Shown: positions 42,521-51,165 of the stretch, one piece after another
Layout: each line of letters begins with the position of its first letter
How positions within the stretch are numbered: the stretch's first letter is position 1
Assembly (NCBI GenBank): GCA_902786595.1
Contig: CADADB010000001.1
Location: forward strand, 286,892-350,891
DNA length: 64,000 nucleotides
Origin: an uncultured Bacteroidota bacterium
Lineage (GTDB): Bacteria > Bacteroidota > Bacteroidia > Bacteroidales > WCHB1-69
Reading direction: 5' to 3'
Notes under the pieces: generated by a model
What the model was told of the DNA's origin: nothing
Database searches by the model: none
Seen by the model: the letters and a program-made list of their open reading frames with translations, nothing else
Translations under genes and position numbers: made by a program

Positions 42521-43665
42521 TTGTCCGCGCTTTTAAAAATAAATTGAAGAAATTCAGAGAGATAGAGTCTCCAATTTCGCCATGTATGCCCTCCGCTTGA
42601 GTTATAATAGACGAAAGAAATCTGCTTGTCTTTTGATTTTTTGACAAATCGTGTGCTTTGTGAATGGAAGATGTCCACTTTCCCAGAGCCAATCCAGTAC
42701 GTGGTACTCTGATCTGTCGGCAGTTGTTTACGATGCACTACGGGAGAAAATAAGCCCACATATTGGAAGCGGTTTTCATTGACATTGGCAAGATTACAAG
42801 CTTGCATAGCTCCTGCCGATAATCCGGCGACAGCCCGTGATTTCCTGTCGGAGGATATACGATAGTGGATAAACAACAGACTGTCCATTTGTGGGAACAC
42901 CCGTTCGAAATCGCGATGCAGCCAGGACGGATAATGAAGCAGGTTCCGCATCATGCCTATCTTCTCTTTTTGCCCGATAAGTTTTCGCGGATTCACGTCC
43001 GGCATCACCACAACCATAGGCACAATCTTTTCTTGTTGTATCAGTTTGTCCACTTGCTGCACGGCACGCCCTTTGTCTTGCCAGGCCTTTTCGTACCCAT
43101 TGATTCCGTGCAACAAGTAAAGAACAGGATAAAGTTGCTCGGTTCGGTCATAATCGGGAGGAAGGAACAACAGTATGCGTCTAGTCTTTCCACAGGCCGT
43201 GTCCCATATCTCAAAAAATTCAATTCTGCCATGCAAAGAATCCTTAATGCATAAATCAGACAAGGTGGAACCGGGTATCACAAACACGCTTCGTCTGGTG
43301 TTCAATACACGAATGGAGTCCGCATTGTCTGGATCCACAAATCGTCGTCCGTGTGTCTTGAACTGGTAGGTATAGACTTCCGGGGTGAGTGGTTTTGTGG
43401 TAAAGGTGAACACGCCGCTGTTGTCTGGTTTCATACGGACGGACTGCAAATTTTCCCTCTCAATATTATAGTTGTTGTTACGCAAATCACAGTCGCAGAA
43501 TAATTTGACTCGCTTTGCGGAAGGGTTTTTATAGGAAAAAGTGACAGATCCATCTGAGTGGATTACAGGGGAAGTAGTTCCTTCCGTTTGTGAATGAACC
43601 GAAACAGAAAGCAGGAGTGCTAAGATGAGCAAAGCCGTTTTAAGCTTGAACGGATTGTTTTGCAT
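42517..43665 (-). CDS. Secreted Fes-like esterase (alpha/beta hydrolase)
   Basis: 382 residues with signal peptide MQNNPFKLKTALLILALLLS. An N-terminal early-set beta-sandwich (about 30-125: VIHSDGSVTFSYKNPSAKRV) is followed by an alpha/beta hydrolase with ILLFLPPDYDRTEQLYPVLY, LLHGINGYEKAW and the nucleophile motif AVAGLSAGAMQA (Ser near 278); His lies in SSGGHTWRNW. The layout matches the enterochelin esterase / feruloyl esterase-like (CE1) group that removes acyl or feruloyl esters from plant polysaccharide. It overlaps the glycosyltransferase gene by 26 bp and the PCMD gene by 4 bp. Confidence 0.88.
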   Translation of the reverse strand: MQNNPFKLKTALLILALLLSVSVHSQTEGTTSPVIHSDGSVTFSYKNPSAKRVKLFCDCDLRNNNYNIERENLQSVRMKPDNSGVFTFTTKPLTPEVYTYQFKTHGRRFVDPDNADSIRVLNTRRSVFVIPGSTLSDLCIKDSLHGRIEFFEIWDTACGKTRRILLFLPPDYDRTEQLYPVLYLLHGINGYEKAWQDKGRAVQQVDKLIQQEKIVPMVVVMPDVNPRKLIGQKEKIGMMRNLLHYPSWLHRDFERVFPQMDSLLFIHYRISSDRKSRAVAGLSAGAMQACNLANVNENRFQYVGLFSPVVHRKQLPTDQSTTYWIGSGKVDIFHSQSTRFVKKSKDKQISFVYYNSSGGHTWRNWRLYLSEFLQFIFKSADK

Positions 43666-44806
43666 TGTCCTCGATTTCCTCGTTCAACATCTCCTCAAAC
43701 ATTCGCACCGAGTTGGCCAGACTGTACTTCTTTGCCGCCACACGGTAAAGTTCTCCCATATATTCCCTCTCATTCGGATGATCAAGCCAGTAGTCGATGG
43801 CGCGGGCGAGGTCCTTGGGGCTGCCGGGCTTGAACAGGCTTCGGCCGTCGAGGGCAAACTGTGGCGTGGCGCTGACCTCCGAATTGGCGATGACCGGCAC
43901 CAGCCCGGTGGCAAAGGCCTCGATGCACGAGATGGCCTCGCTCTCCATATCGCTGGCGTGTACGTACAAGTCGCATTGCAACAATAAGTCAATCAGTTTC
44001 TGTTGCTCGAGATAGACAAATTGGGGCGGGTTTTTCAACTGCTTTCCAAGTTCCACATAACGATCGTACTCGGGACCTTTTCCAGCAAAAATCAGCTGTA
44101 TTTTGTCGGCATATTTCGAATATTGCACCGAGTTGATGATTACATCCTGCCTTTTCTCCTGCGAAAGACGGCCGATCATGATGATCGGTATTTTACCCTC
44201 AAATTCAGGCGATTTGGACGGTCTGCCCTGCTGATGGACGAGATGTCCGGTCTCCAGGAAAGCGTCTTGGATGCCGTTGGAAATGACGTGGATTTTGGCG
44301 GTGTAACCTCGTTTCTTGATCTCATCGGCCATGAATTGCGACGGGGCATGGACGTGGCGGAACTTGTTGTACAGAAAGGTACGGAAACTCCGATAAGTAC
44401 CGTTCTGAATCCAATCCACCTTGCCCAAACCCACCGACGACCAAAGGTTTTGCGGCTGGATGTGGAAAGCGGCGGTTGAGGGCTTCCCTATCTTGTCGGC
44501 ATAGCGTTTGGCTTCCACCTCGATAGCGAACGGGAGGAAGCAATGTATGATATCAGCCCATTCAACGGCTTCCCGAATGGTCTTTTTTTCACTATAGGCA
44601 AAGTTGAAGTTGTGTTTGTCCATCAATGGCTGGAATATGGGCATCTTGTAGGTGGGCAAGGCAAAACGGTCTTCGCCCGGCTCTCCGGAAGTGAGGATTT
44701 TCACTTCGTGCCCGCGTCGTCGCAATTCGGCGGCAAAACGCTGCGCCGAGATGCTGGTACCGTTGTTGTTAGTGTCGTAAGTGTCTATGACAAAGAGAAT
44801 TCTCAT
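43640..44806 (-). CDS. Family 4 glycosyltransferase
   Basis: 388 residues from the ATG at 44806 (MRILFVIDTYDTNNNGTSIS). GT-B fold: an N-terminal acceptor domain with the Gly-rich loop, then IPIIMIGRLSQEKRQDVIIN, LIFAGKGPEYDRYVE and the E-x7-E motif in DMESEAISCIEAFATG near residue 300. It transfers a sugar from a nucleotide donor to a lipid or glycan in the cytoplasm; 1,2-diacylglycerol or capsule-type substrates are possible. The 3' end overlaps the esterase start by 26 bp. Promoter box at 44836-44843. Confidence 0.92.
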   Translation of the reverse strand: MRILFVIDTYDTNNNGTSISAQRFAAELRRRGHEVKILTSGEPGEDRFALPTYKMPIFQPLMDKHNFNFAYSEKKTIREAVEWADIIHCFLPFAIEVEAKRYADKIGKPSTAAFHIQPQNLWSSVGLGKVDWIQNGTYRSFRTFLYNKFRHVHAPSQFMADEIKKRGYTAKIHVISNGIQDAFLETGHLVHQQGRPSKSPEFEGKIPIIMIGRLSQEKRQDVIINSVQYSKYADKIQLIFAGKGPEYDRYVELGKQLKNPPQFVYLEQQKLIDLLLQCDLYVHASDMESEAISCIEAFATGLVPVIANSEVSATPQFALDGRSLFKPGSPKDLARAIDYWLDHPNEREYMGELYRVAAKKYSLANSVRMFEEMLNEEIEDNAKQSVQA

Positions 44807-44835
44807 AACGGATGGAATTAGTGAAAACAATTTTG

Positions 44836-44843
44836 CAAAAATA
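44836..44843 (-). promoter_or_regulatory. -7 box of the glycosyltransferase operon
   Basis: TATTTTTG then C on the minus strand, 30 bp before the ATG. Confidence 0.55.
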
Positions 44844-44921
44844 AAACCGTTATGCGATATGACAATGTCCTCAGGACAACAAAATATGTTCTATTTTATA
44901 TATTCCAATTTGAAAAAAATG

Positions 44922-44929
44922 TATCTTTG
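44922..44929 (+). promoter_or_regulatory. Candidate -7 box of the AraC-type gene
   Basis: TATCTTTG then CC, about 74 bp upstream of the ATG at 45003. Confidence 0.5.
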
Positions 44930-45002
44930 CCAATTTTTAGTGGATTTATCAACAATTCAACTGTTCTAATTTCAATATTAATTGTTCTAAAACATAGATG
45001 TT

Positions 45003-45890
45003 ATGAATATTGAACAGAAGAGGCATGACGGTCTGCCGGTTTTGTACGATTCGGAAAAAATCGTAAAGCGTACCTCGTGGCGTAACAGCGAGATTCTGGT
45101 GGCGGAAATAGATGGTTATGGTGATGAAAACCTGCCAGAGTACTTTCGCACCAGCCATTATGCCATCCTTTTCATCACACAGGGAACACTCTGTGCAAAG
45201 ATCAACCTGCTTGACATTGAATTAAAAGCACCGGTTGCTGTGTATATTTTTAATGACCACGTTTTGCGATATAACAACAGCACCCCGGACCTGAAGGTTA
45301 GGCTACTGTCCTTCTCGCCTGTCATTGCGGAGAAACTGATGCTTTCATTGCCATACGACAAATTGCATTACGCATACATACGCCCCGCCACACAGATTGA
45401 CGCACCCAATATGCAGACGTTAATGCTCTATCTCGACCTCGTAGAGGAACTGATGCGGAAGGAAACCCCGAATCGGCAAACGACTATCCTGCACCTTATC
45501 CGATCACTCGTGTCTTTTCTTTACGGATTTTTCACCGACAATCTTGCGTCGCAGAAACCGCTTTCCCGTGCTGAGGAATTGACGGGACGATTTCTTTCTT
45601 TGGTGGATCAATGTTGCCACGAGCATCATGACATCAAATGGTATGCCGACGAGCTGCACCTCACACCCACGTATGTGGCCAATGTGGTGAAACAGGTGAC
45701 GGGCAGTACCGCCGGCGACTGCATCAGCGAAATCCTAATTCGGAAAGCCAAGTCGCTGTTGCGGACCTCCACGCTTTCTGTCCAGGAGATTTCCGACCGC
45801 CTCGGTTTCCAGAACCAGAGCCACTTCGGCACCTTCTTCCGCCGCTCGGTCGGCGTGAGTCCGAAGGCATTCAGGACAGGGGGAGAATAA
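45003..45890 (+). CDS. AraC-family transcriptional regulator (second)
   Basis: 295 residues. A cupin-like N-terminal half (YAILFITQGTLCAKINLLDI, LRYNNSTPDLKVRLLSFSPV) is followed by two HTH motifs (WYADELHLTPTYVANVVKQV and SVQEISDRLGFQNQSHFGTF, then FRRSVGVSPKAFR). It probably responds to a small molecule; the adjacent glycosyltransferase operon is divergent and could be a target, though this is inference. Its N-terminal domain resembles AraC proteins of Bacteroidales without known ligand. Confidence 0.9.
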   Translation: MNIEQKRHDGLPVLYDSEKIVKRTSWRNSEILVAEIDGYGDENLPEYFRTSHYAILFITQGTLCAKINLLDIELKAPVAVYIFNDHVLRYNNSTPDLKVRLLSFSPVIAEKLMLSLPYDKLHYAYIRPATQIDAPNMQTLMLYLDLVEELMRKETPNRQTTILHLIRSLVSFLYGFFTDNLASQKPLSRAEELTGRFLSLVDQCCHEHHDIKWYADELHLTPTYVANVVKQVTGSTAGDCISEILIRKAKSLLRTSTLSVQEISDRLGFQNQSHFGTFFRRSVGVSPKAFRTGGE

Positions 45891-45954
45891 GACGCAACGA
45901 AAGCAACTCCCCACTGGTATTTAGGATGAGTTTCCGGTAACGTTTCTGTCCACT

Positions 45955-46030
45955 TCAAGCCTAGCGGGTTCTTTATGGCTCATTTTCGAAATGGCCCACA
46001 AAGTCATGTTTTTGACTTTCGGACATGCTT
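45955..46030 (-). pseudogene. C-terminal fragment of a Panacea (DUF4065) antitoxin-like gene
   Basis: The minus strand reads KVKNMTLWAISKMSHKEPAR, matching KVKNMTSRAISKMSHEEPAW at the C-terminus of the gene at 47602-48600. DNA similarity spans about 65 bp (plus strand 45962-46028 against 47671-47735). The rest of that gene is missing here. Confidence 0.65.
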
Positions 46031-46060
46031 CGCTTGGCTTCCTATGGCGAAAGAAAATGT

Positions 46061-46771
46061 TCAGTACTCGCTGATGGCGACTTCGATGAGATGACGATGC
46101 GCCATATAAGCTTTGAAAACGGTGCGGGCTATTTCTATGCTTCCGGTCATCAGGAATATCCCGATGCTTTTGCCAAGAGCGGGGAGAAAGGCGTTGCGGT
46201 TGGTGCGCAGGTAGTCTTTGATGATGTTGCGGTCGCTGACACCGAACTTTCGTAACAGTGCCATACTGACGACGCCTGTGCGGTCTTTGCCGGCGGTGCA
46301 ATGGAAAAGGGTGCAGCGACCGTTGCGCATGTTTTCCAACAGCAGAGCGACAATCGTGTCGAGCTGTTGGCGACTCCATGGATCAGTGACCATGCGACGG
46401 TAGAGCTCCTCGAAATTGGGAACCATCGCCTTCAGCCGTTCAGGATGACAACGCAAGCTGCGGATGATAGTCATCGGATCAGAGCCCGTTTCGTGGGTGA
46501 TGCCTATGGCAGCCCCTTTGAACAGCGGCAGACTGATGTACTCCACCCCATCGGGCAATGGGTCAGGGAATTCGGCGGCTTCCACCTCAGTGCGCAGGTC
46601 GATTACGCAGCGGATATTGTAAGTCCGGCACAGCCGGGCGCACTGCTTCCGGGTAAGCGCCGACAGTTTTCCACTGCGCAGGAACAGTCCGTGCGGGATG
46701 CAACTCCCGTCGGCAGCGGCGATTCCGCGCAAATCGCGCAAATTGAGCCCATATTTGACAAACATCCTCAT
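46061..46771 (-). CDS. Tyrosine/dual-specificity protein phosphatase
   Basis: 236 residues from the ATG at 46771 (MRMFVKYGLNLRDLRGIAAA); the next ATG at 46765 is also possible, and longer starts would run into the CAT-like gene. The PTP signature HCTAGKDRTGVV carries the catalytic Cys near residue 150 with the Arg six residues later. The N-terminal NLRDLRG and DLRTEVEAAEFPD (Asp acid) patterns are typical of bacterial tyrosine phosphatases of the IphP type, which can also remove phosphate from phosphoinositides. The gene starts 24 bp after the stop of the CAT-like gene. Confidence 0.9.
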   Translation of the reverse strand: MRMFVKYGLNLRDLRGIAAADGSCIPHGLFLRSGKLSALTRKQCARLCRTYNIRCVIDLRTEVEAAEFPDPLPDGVEYISLPLFKGAAIGITHETGSDPMTIIRSLRCHPERLKAMVPNFEELYRRMVTDPWSRQQLDTIVALLLENMRNGRCTLFHCTAGKDRTGVVSMALLRKFGVSDRNIIKDYLRTNRNAFLPALGKSIGIFLMTGSIEIARTVFKAYMAHRHLIEVAISEY

Positions 46772-46794
46772 AATGCAGTGCAAAAACGCGATAT

Positions 46795-47424
46795 TTATCC
46801 TATTGTGAGTCCATTGATGGTTTCCTGCAGCCCGTTGAGGAAGCGCGCCGCCTCGAAACCGTCCATTTGGGCGTGGTGGAACTGGAACGAGATGGGCAAG
46901 GTCGTTTTGAAGAACCCTCGGCGGTATTTGCCCCAAGCTAAGAAAGGATTGGTAAACAGTTCGGAATAGACGCTCGCCACGCCGTCAATCTCGCATTCCA
47001 CCAACGTCGAAGTGTCAACGGCCATGTATTCGTCGCCGAGAAGATGATCTTCGTTCGTGTCGTGCACCTGACGTGTCAGCCGCAGATAGTCCTCATTGAA
47101 CTGATGAATATCCTCCGAGAAGGGAATATCGCAGAGGTGGAATGCACCGTTCACGGTCATCACAACGGTGTTGACCGCCAGACGATCATACTGCCACAGA
47201 TGTCCACCGGCAGGCAGCGTATAGAACTCCTTGATAGGGCTTGCCGCATGTCCGACACACCAGCACATCAGCATGTTGGTCTTCATCCCGCTCCGTTTGG
47301 CGACCTTGATCAATCTGGTGATATCGAAGGTTTTGAAAATGGTCACCTTCGGCATCCCAGCTGTTTTCCACAGCTCGAAAGCAAATCCGCGTGGCGAGTC
47401 TTGAGGGTTGATTTCTTGTTTCAT
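46795..47424 (-). CDS. Chloramphenicol acetyltransferase-like acyltransferase
   Basis: 209 residues. The family active-site motif HHxxxDG appears as FHHAQMDGFEAARFLN near residue 186, and the CAT fold patterns WCVGHAASPIKEF and VSVYSELFTNPFLAWGKYRR-type segments are present. The trimeric enzyme acetylates with acetyl-CoA; many such 'CatA-like' proteins in Bacteroidales do not act on chloramphenicol, so resistance should not be inferred. Promoter box at 47496-47503; the phosphatase gene follows closely and may be co-transcribed. Confidence 0.85.
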   Translation of the reverse strand: MKQEINPQDSPRGFAFELWKTAGMPKVTIFKTFDITRLIKVAKRSGMKTNMLMCWCVGHAASPIKEFYTLPAGGHLWQYDRLAVNTVVMTVNGAFHLCDIPFSEDIHQFNEDYLRLTRQVHDTNEDHLLGDEYMAVDTSTLVECEIDGVASVYSELFTNPFLAWGKYRRGFFKTTLPISFQFHHAQMDGFEAARFLNGLQETINGLTIG

Positions 47425-47495
47425 ATCGTATCGTTTGCCAAATCCTTATTATTCATTGCCGGTAATCCAGACATCGTGACCGGTTGCCGAGTTGG

Positions 47496-47503
47496 CAAAA
47501 ATA
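47496..47503 (-). promoter_or_regulatory. -7 box of the CAT-like gene
   Basis: TATTTTTG then CC on the minus strand, 72 bp before the ATG. Confidence 0.5.
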
Positions 47504-47601
47504 CAAAATCTCACACAGAAATCGAAAGTATTCTTCCTTTTCTATGCAGAATTTTGAATGTGCCGTTGTTGCACGTGTGTGGAAGTAAGGGGCGAGGATT
47601 A

Positions 47602-48600
47602 TCACATCCCGACCAGTTTGAAGGCGTCTCTGAAGGGGATGGTTTCGGGGTCGCCGGCGTGGTCTTTCCAGGCGGGTTCCTCATGGCTCATTTTCGAAAT
47701 GGCGCGCGAAGTCATGTTTTTGACTTTCGCACATACTTCGTTGATTATCGACATCTCTTGATCTGTGAAACAGCTCATGTCCGCTTCACCCGCTGCCTCT
47801 AACGACACGCATTCCTGATTCTGGACCAGTCTCAACCTTTCTACCACTTCATCGAACGCACTGTAAACCCTGTCCCAACGTTGCGGCACGGGACCGAACT
47901 CGAGGGCATTGTAGGCGAGGCCCGAAATGGCCATCCCGCGTTCGCGATAGGACAGAAAGTCGATATAGAACAGCACTTTGTTCATTTTCGTCTGGTAGGT
48001 TTCACCCATTTGCCCCAGCACATACAGTAACAGGTTTTTCAGTCTCTTTGTGGACACCGGTGCGAAACCGTTGGCAAGCCCCCTGCCGCTTCGGAACAGC
48101 CGTTCGACCGCTCGCTGCTCTTCGGCACACTGCTTATACTGGTCAACAACCTCCTGCACACGAGCTGAAATCTTTGCATACTCTTTTTCGGTAAGCTGAT
48201 GCCTCGAACTTTTCACCAAATCGAGAAAAACTCGCGGGTTCATCGCACTGCGAATCATCTTCCCGTTGCTTTCGCTGGGCACCTCACCGTCTTCATACAG
48301 CCGATACTGATTTGCGCCGAAGCCCAATATCACCGACATTTTGGCTGCACTAAGACCATACAGTTCACGCAGGGCGACAATCTCATCCTGATATGGAATT
48401 CCATACTTCTCGCGATACTGGTTGGTCAATTGACTAAGCCAGATGCCATCGCTTTCTGTAGTGGTATAGCTTTCGCCTTCCGCGTCATCGCGGAATGAAA
48501 TGTATATAAAACTGTATTCTTCGCCGCGATACATTTCAGTGTCGGACTCGTAAACAACCCGCATGGGTTTGCCTGTAAATGGGCTATTTGGTATCTTCAT
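47602..48600 (-). CDS. HTH + Panacea (DUF4065) antitoxin-like protein
   Basis: 332 residues. The MqsA-type HTH at about 78-105 (EIVALRELYGLSAAKMSVIL, GFGANQYRLYEDGEVPS) is followed by a helical region and the Panacea/DUF4065 domain from about 180 (RLKNLLLYVLGQMGETYQTK, LFYIDFLSYRERGMAISGLA, YNALEFGPVPQRWDRVY). Panacea domains act as chaperone-like antitoxins for varied toxins. No toxin gene is recognised directly next to it, which is unusual. A fragment of a second copy remains at 45955-46030, so two copies may once have flanked this region. Promoter box at 48692-48699. Confidence 0.82.
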   Translation of the reverse strand: MKIPNSPFTGKPMRVVYESDTEMYRGEEYSFIYISFRDDAEGESYTTTESDGIWLSQLTNQYREKYGIPYQDEIVALRELYGLSAAKMSVILGFGANQYRLYEDGEVPSESNGKMIRSAMNPRVFLDLVKSSRHQLTEKEYAKISARVQEVVDQYKQCAEEQRAVERLFRSGRGLANGFAPVSTKRLKNLLLYVLGQMGETYQTKMNKVLFYIDFLSYRERGMAISGLAYNALEFGPVPQRWDRVYSAFDEVVERLRLVQNQECVSLEAAGEADMSCFTDQEMSIINEVCAKVKNMTSRAISKMSHEEPAWKDHAGDPETIPFRDAFKLVGM

Positions 48601-48691
48601 AGCGTTGTTATTTAAATGGATACGTCAACGGACGCTCCGCAATATGAAACGATATACAGATAGTTTGGCCATTCGCTTTCATTTATGGGCG

Positions 48692-48699
48692 CAAAGATA
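48692..48699 (-). promoter_or_regulatory. -7 box of the Panacea gene
   Basis: TATCTTTG then CGCCC on the minus strand, 92 bp before the ATG. Confidence 0.6.
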
Positions 48700-48793
48700 C
48701 AATTATTTTCAATACAAACACACAAAAATTCAACGATAAAGTTGAATTTTGGCATATTTATATGAAACGCCGAGACCTCGGCTTGATGCCGCA

Positions 48794-49498
48794 TTAATGG
48801 GTTGTCTCCTTCAAGGGCGAAAACGGACATCTCTTGCCGATGCATTGGTTGTTACGGGCCGAATAGTGGCAGACAATGTGCGGTTTCTCCATCTCGATGC
48901 CGAAATGCTCCTTCACGAACCCGATGGCGGAAAGGATGGAAAGGTAGGAGTCGCGTTTGCAGCAGCGCGGACCGCCGATGTCGCCGATCGCGTTCAGCGA
49001 TTTGGCGGTCATCCAGTGCGGCAAGGAGAATAGTTCCTGCGACAAAGGAGTGGCCTTGGCGATGATGGAGACGAACATGCCCGAGCTGATGCCCGCGCCA
49101 CAGGCACCCCAGAAACCGCAAGCACCTCCGGGAACCTGCTTGCCACGATTCATCATCTCCGCAAGGGCTTTGGGAAGATCAATATCCCCTCCGGCATTCT
49201 TGAAGGCAGTCAGCAGCGCGACACCCACCATCACGTGGTGTTCCGGACCGTGAATATGGCAGAACGGCAGATCCATCATCTTGTTGAGGATTTCAACGGG
49301 ATTTTTCGACGACTCCGCCAGGCAGAGGCCGACGATAGTGTCCATCCCCGCTGTGTGGCATTCGGAGCAGACGTAATGGCCGTTGACGCAACGGGTCTTG
49401 CTGTTCTCCTTTTTGTGGCATATCGCACACTCCATCAGCGTGTCCTGTTCAAGATATTCCAGCGGCGCACCGCAAATCAGGCATTCTTCGTGGTTCAT
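48794..49498 (-). CDS. DUF5714 protein, Cys-rich
   Basis: 234 residues. An N-terminal zinc-ribbon-like part (CLICGAPLEYLEQDTLMECA, ICHKK and NGHYVCSECHTAG) is followed by the DUF5714 core with many Cys and His residues (FCHIHGPEHHVMVGVALLTA, GGACGFWGACGAG, GPRCCKRDSYLS, CHYSARNNQCIGKRCPF). Members often sit near radical-SAM or corrinoid proteins in anaerobes and may bind metal clusters. No such neighbour is present here. Function unknown. Confidence 0.8.
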   Translation of the reverse strand: MNHEECLICGAPLEYLEQDTLMECAICHKKENSKTRCVNGHYVCSECHTAGMDTIVGLCLAESSKNPVEILNKMMDLPFCHIHGPEHHVMVGVALLTAFKNAGGDIDLPKALAEMMNRGKQVPGGACGFWGACGAGISSGMFVSIIAKATPLSQELFSLPHWMTAKSLNAIGDIGGPRCCKRDSYLSILSAIGFVKEHFGIEMEKPHIVCHYSARNNQCIGKRCPFSPLKETTH

Positions 49499-49530
49499 AA
49501 TTTTTTTTTATGGCAAAAACATAAAAATCC

Positions 49531-50775
49531 TCAATCAAGGATTTGTTCTAACAATTCCATTTCACGTTTCGCTATTCCAAGACTAGCGGCCATTCTTCTC
49601 CAACCTTTGACAGCATCAGTCACCTCACCTATAATCTTGGCGGCCTCTTCCTTGCCAATCATGTACTCTTCCGAGGATCCCAAGAGGAGATTCAAATCAG
49701 ACTTGTTGGTTGAAGAATTGATGAGGAGACTTTGGTATTCGTTAGAGGTAGGATTCAAGTCGTAGGCGGGCGAGAGTGTCCAGCCCTTTGGGGTGAGCAG
49801 GAAGCCGTGGTTGCGGAAATGGTCGTCCGTGTTGCCAATAGCGATGTTGAACGCTACACGGCGGTAGAGCTGACGAAGATTGTTCTCCACGTCACAGCAG
49901 CTCTGGAGGATGAAATCAACGATGTCGAGATAGCCGTTGCCCGTTTGGGCATCGCTGCCATCCGTCAAACCCAAAAGGGTCATCGCTGACGCAAAGTGGA
50001 TTCGTCGTCTGTCAATAGTTCTGTCGAAACGCTTGGAGAGCAGCGCATGGTATTTCTCACCCGTGGAAATGACACTTGTTTCAGCGGCATTTACACCAGC
50101 CTTTTTTGCCAACAGATGACTCAAATGCTCCCAGAGCGACACATCGTAATCGTCGTTGCGGGACGGGAACTTGGCCACGTAAAGGCAGCCGTCAGTGCCA
50201 CGCACACCCGCTTTGGGACGTGCACCGCCCAACGAGCTTCCCGGATGAACGAGTTGCTGAATCCATTTCTTTTCGGGCAAACGGTTTTGCTCCTCGCTTT
50301 TCTCAATCTCCATACTGGCGGCAACCAAAGATCGAAGGTCGGCCAATGGAGGAATGCGAAGATGACTGTCGCAGTTGATGAAATCGCCATCGGGTATCGT
50401 CTTGAAACGGAAACCACCCATGCGCGAAAAGTCATCGATGCCAATCAGATAATCGAACGAAGATAGTCTCCTGACAGGTCGCCGCTCTTCGGTAGCTAAA
50501 ATCTGTTCGCGTCGGTTTAGCAAGAGCCTGCCCCAACGGTCGGGCAAGGCATCGCTGAAACAACCGAAAATGTCACGTCCAGGTTGGGTGTATTGCTGTC
50601 CTGGATAGTTGTTGATGTCGGCACTCAGAAAGAGACTGCCGTACTGCCGAAGCCAATCGTTATCGAACTTGAAAGCATAGCTATCCGAGCCACGAAGCGA
50701 CTCATAGCCCAACTCGCCCACCAACATCGGTTCTGCCAGCCAGTCAAAATCCGCATAAACATATAATGTCTTCAT
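49531..50775 (-). CDS. hipA: HipA-family kinase toxin
   Basis: 414 residues. The N-terminal HipA_N domain precedes the kinase core with GSSLGGARPKAG near residue 178 (P-loop-like Gly/Ser region) and LYVAKFPSRNDDYDVSLWEH (Lys for ATP). The catalytic loop NIAIGNTDDHFRNHGF carries Asp, His and Asn near 314, and LSPAYDLNPT is the metal-binding DFG-like site. Such kinases phosphorylate aminoacyl-tRNA synthetases and cause growth arrest. It follows the HTH gene by 24 bp, giving the hipBA order. Confidence 0.9.
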   Translation of the reverse strand: MKTLYVYADFDWLAEPMLVGELGYESLRGSDSYAFKFDNDWLRQYGSLFLSADINNYPGQQYTQPGRDIFGCFSDALPDRWGRLLLNRREQILATEERRPVRRLSSFDYLIGIDDFSRMGGFRFKTIPDGDFINCDSHLRIPPLADLRSLVAASMEIEKSEEQNRLPEKKWIQQLVHPGSSLGGARPKAGVRGTDGCLYVAKFPSRNDDYDVSLWEHLSHLLAKKAGVNAAETSVISTGEKYHALLSKRFDRTIDRRRIHFASAMTLLGLTDGSDAQTGNGYLDIVDFILQSCCDVENNLRQLYRRVAFNIAIGNTDDHFRNHGFLLTPKGWTLSPAYDLNPTSNEYQSLLINSSTNKSDLNLLLGSSEEYMIGKEEAAKIIGEVTDAVKGWRRMAASLGIAKREMELLEQILD

Positions 50776-50799
50776 ACTCTATCCATTAAACCATCAACT

Positions 50800-51120
50800 T
50801 TAAACCTTTTTCGACGCGCGTTCGCGGTGTTTCAGTGCGAGGTCCTGCAAGGCTCTGCCCATCTCATCTTTCTGCGCCAAAAGCAGAATGTCATCATCCA
50901 ATTGTAAAGCATATAACACCCTGAGATAAATACCGATAGCCACTGTGGGCGTGCCTTTTTCAATCCGCGCCACAGTTAGCGGCGAACAGGTGGCCCGTTC
51001 AGCCACTTGTGCTATGCTGAGATTACGTCTCAAGCGGGCCAACCTGATTTGCGCGCCCACCGTCTGCATCTTTTGCTCCAGCTTCCGGGGCAATTTGTTG
51101 CCCATCGTCGTTTTGCTCAT
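50800..51120 (-). CDS. hipB: HipB-like HTH antitoxin
   Basis: 106 residues from the ATG at 51120; an upstream TTG would add two residues. A Cro/C1-type HTH fills about residues 15-65 (GAQIRLARLRRNLSIAQVAE, RATCSPLTVARIEKGTPTVA). It neutralises HipA and represses its own operon in known cases. A TATTTTTG box at 51147-51154 lies 26 bp before the ATG, so hipBA has its own promoter although the macrodomain gene is just upstream on the same strand. Confidence 0.9.
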   Translation of the reverse strand: MSKTTMGNKLPRKLEQKMQTVGAQIRLARLRRNLSIAQVAERATCSPLTVARIEKGTPTVAIGIYLRVLYALQLDDDILLLAQKDEMGRALQDLALKHRERASKKV

Positions 51121-51146
51121 AACCAAACAACTAATAATTAAGAGCG

Positions 51147-51154
51147 CAAAAATA
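51147..51154 (-). promoter_or_regulatory. -7 box of hipBA
   Basis: TATTTTTG then CGC on the minus strand, between the macrodomain gene and hipB. Confidence 0.6.
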
Positions 51155-51165
51155 CAAATTTTTCT

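Noticed and set aside
46795-47424. Chloramphenicol resistance gene
   Set aside because: The HHxxxDG motif supports the fold only; divergent CAT-like proteins are common in Bacteroidales without resistance.
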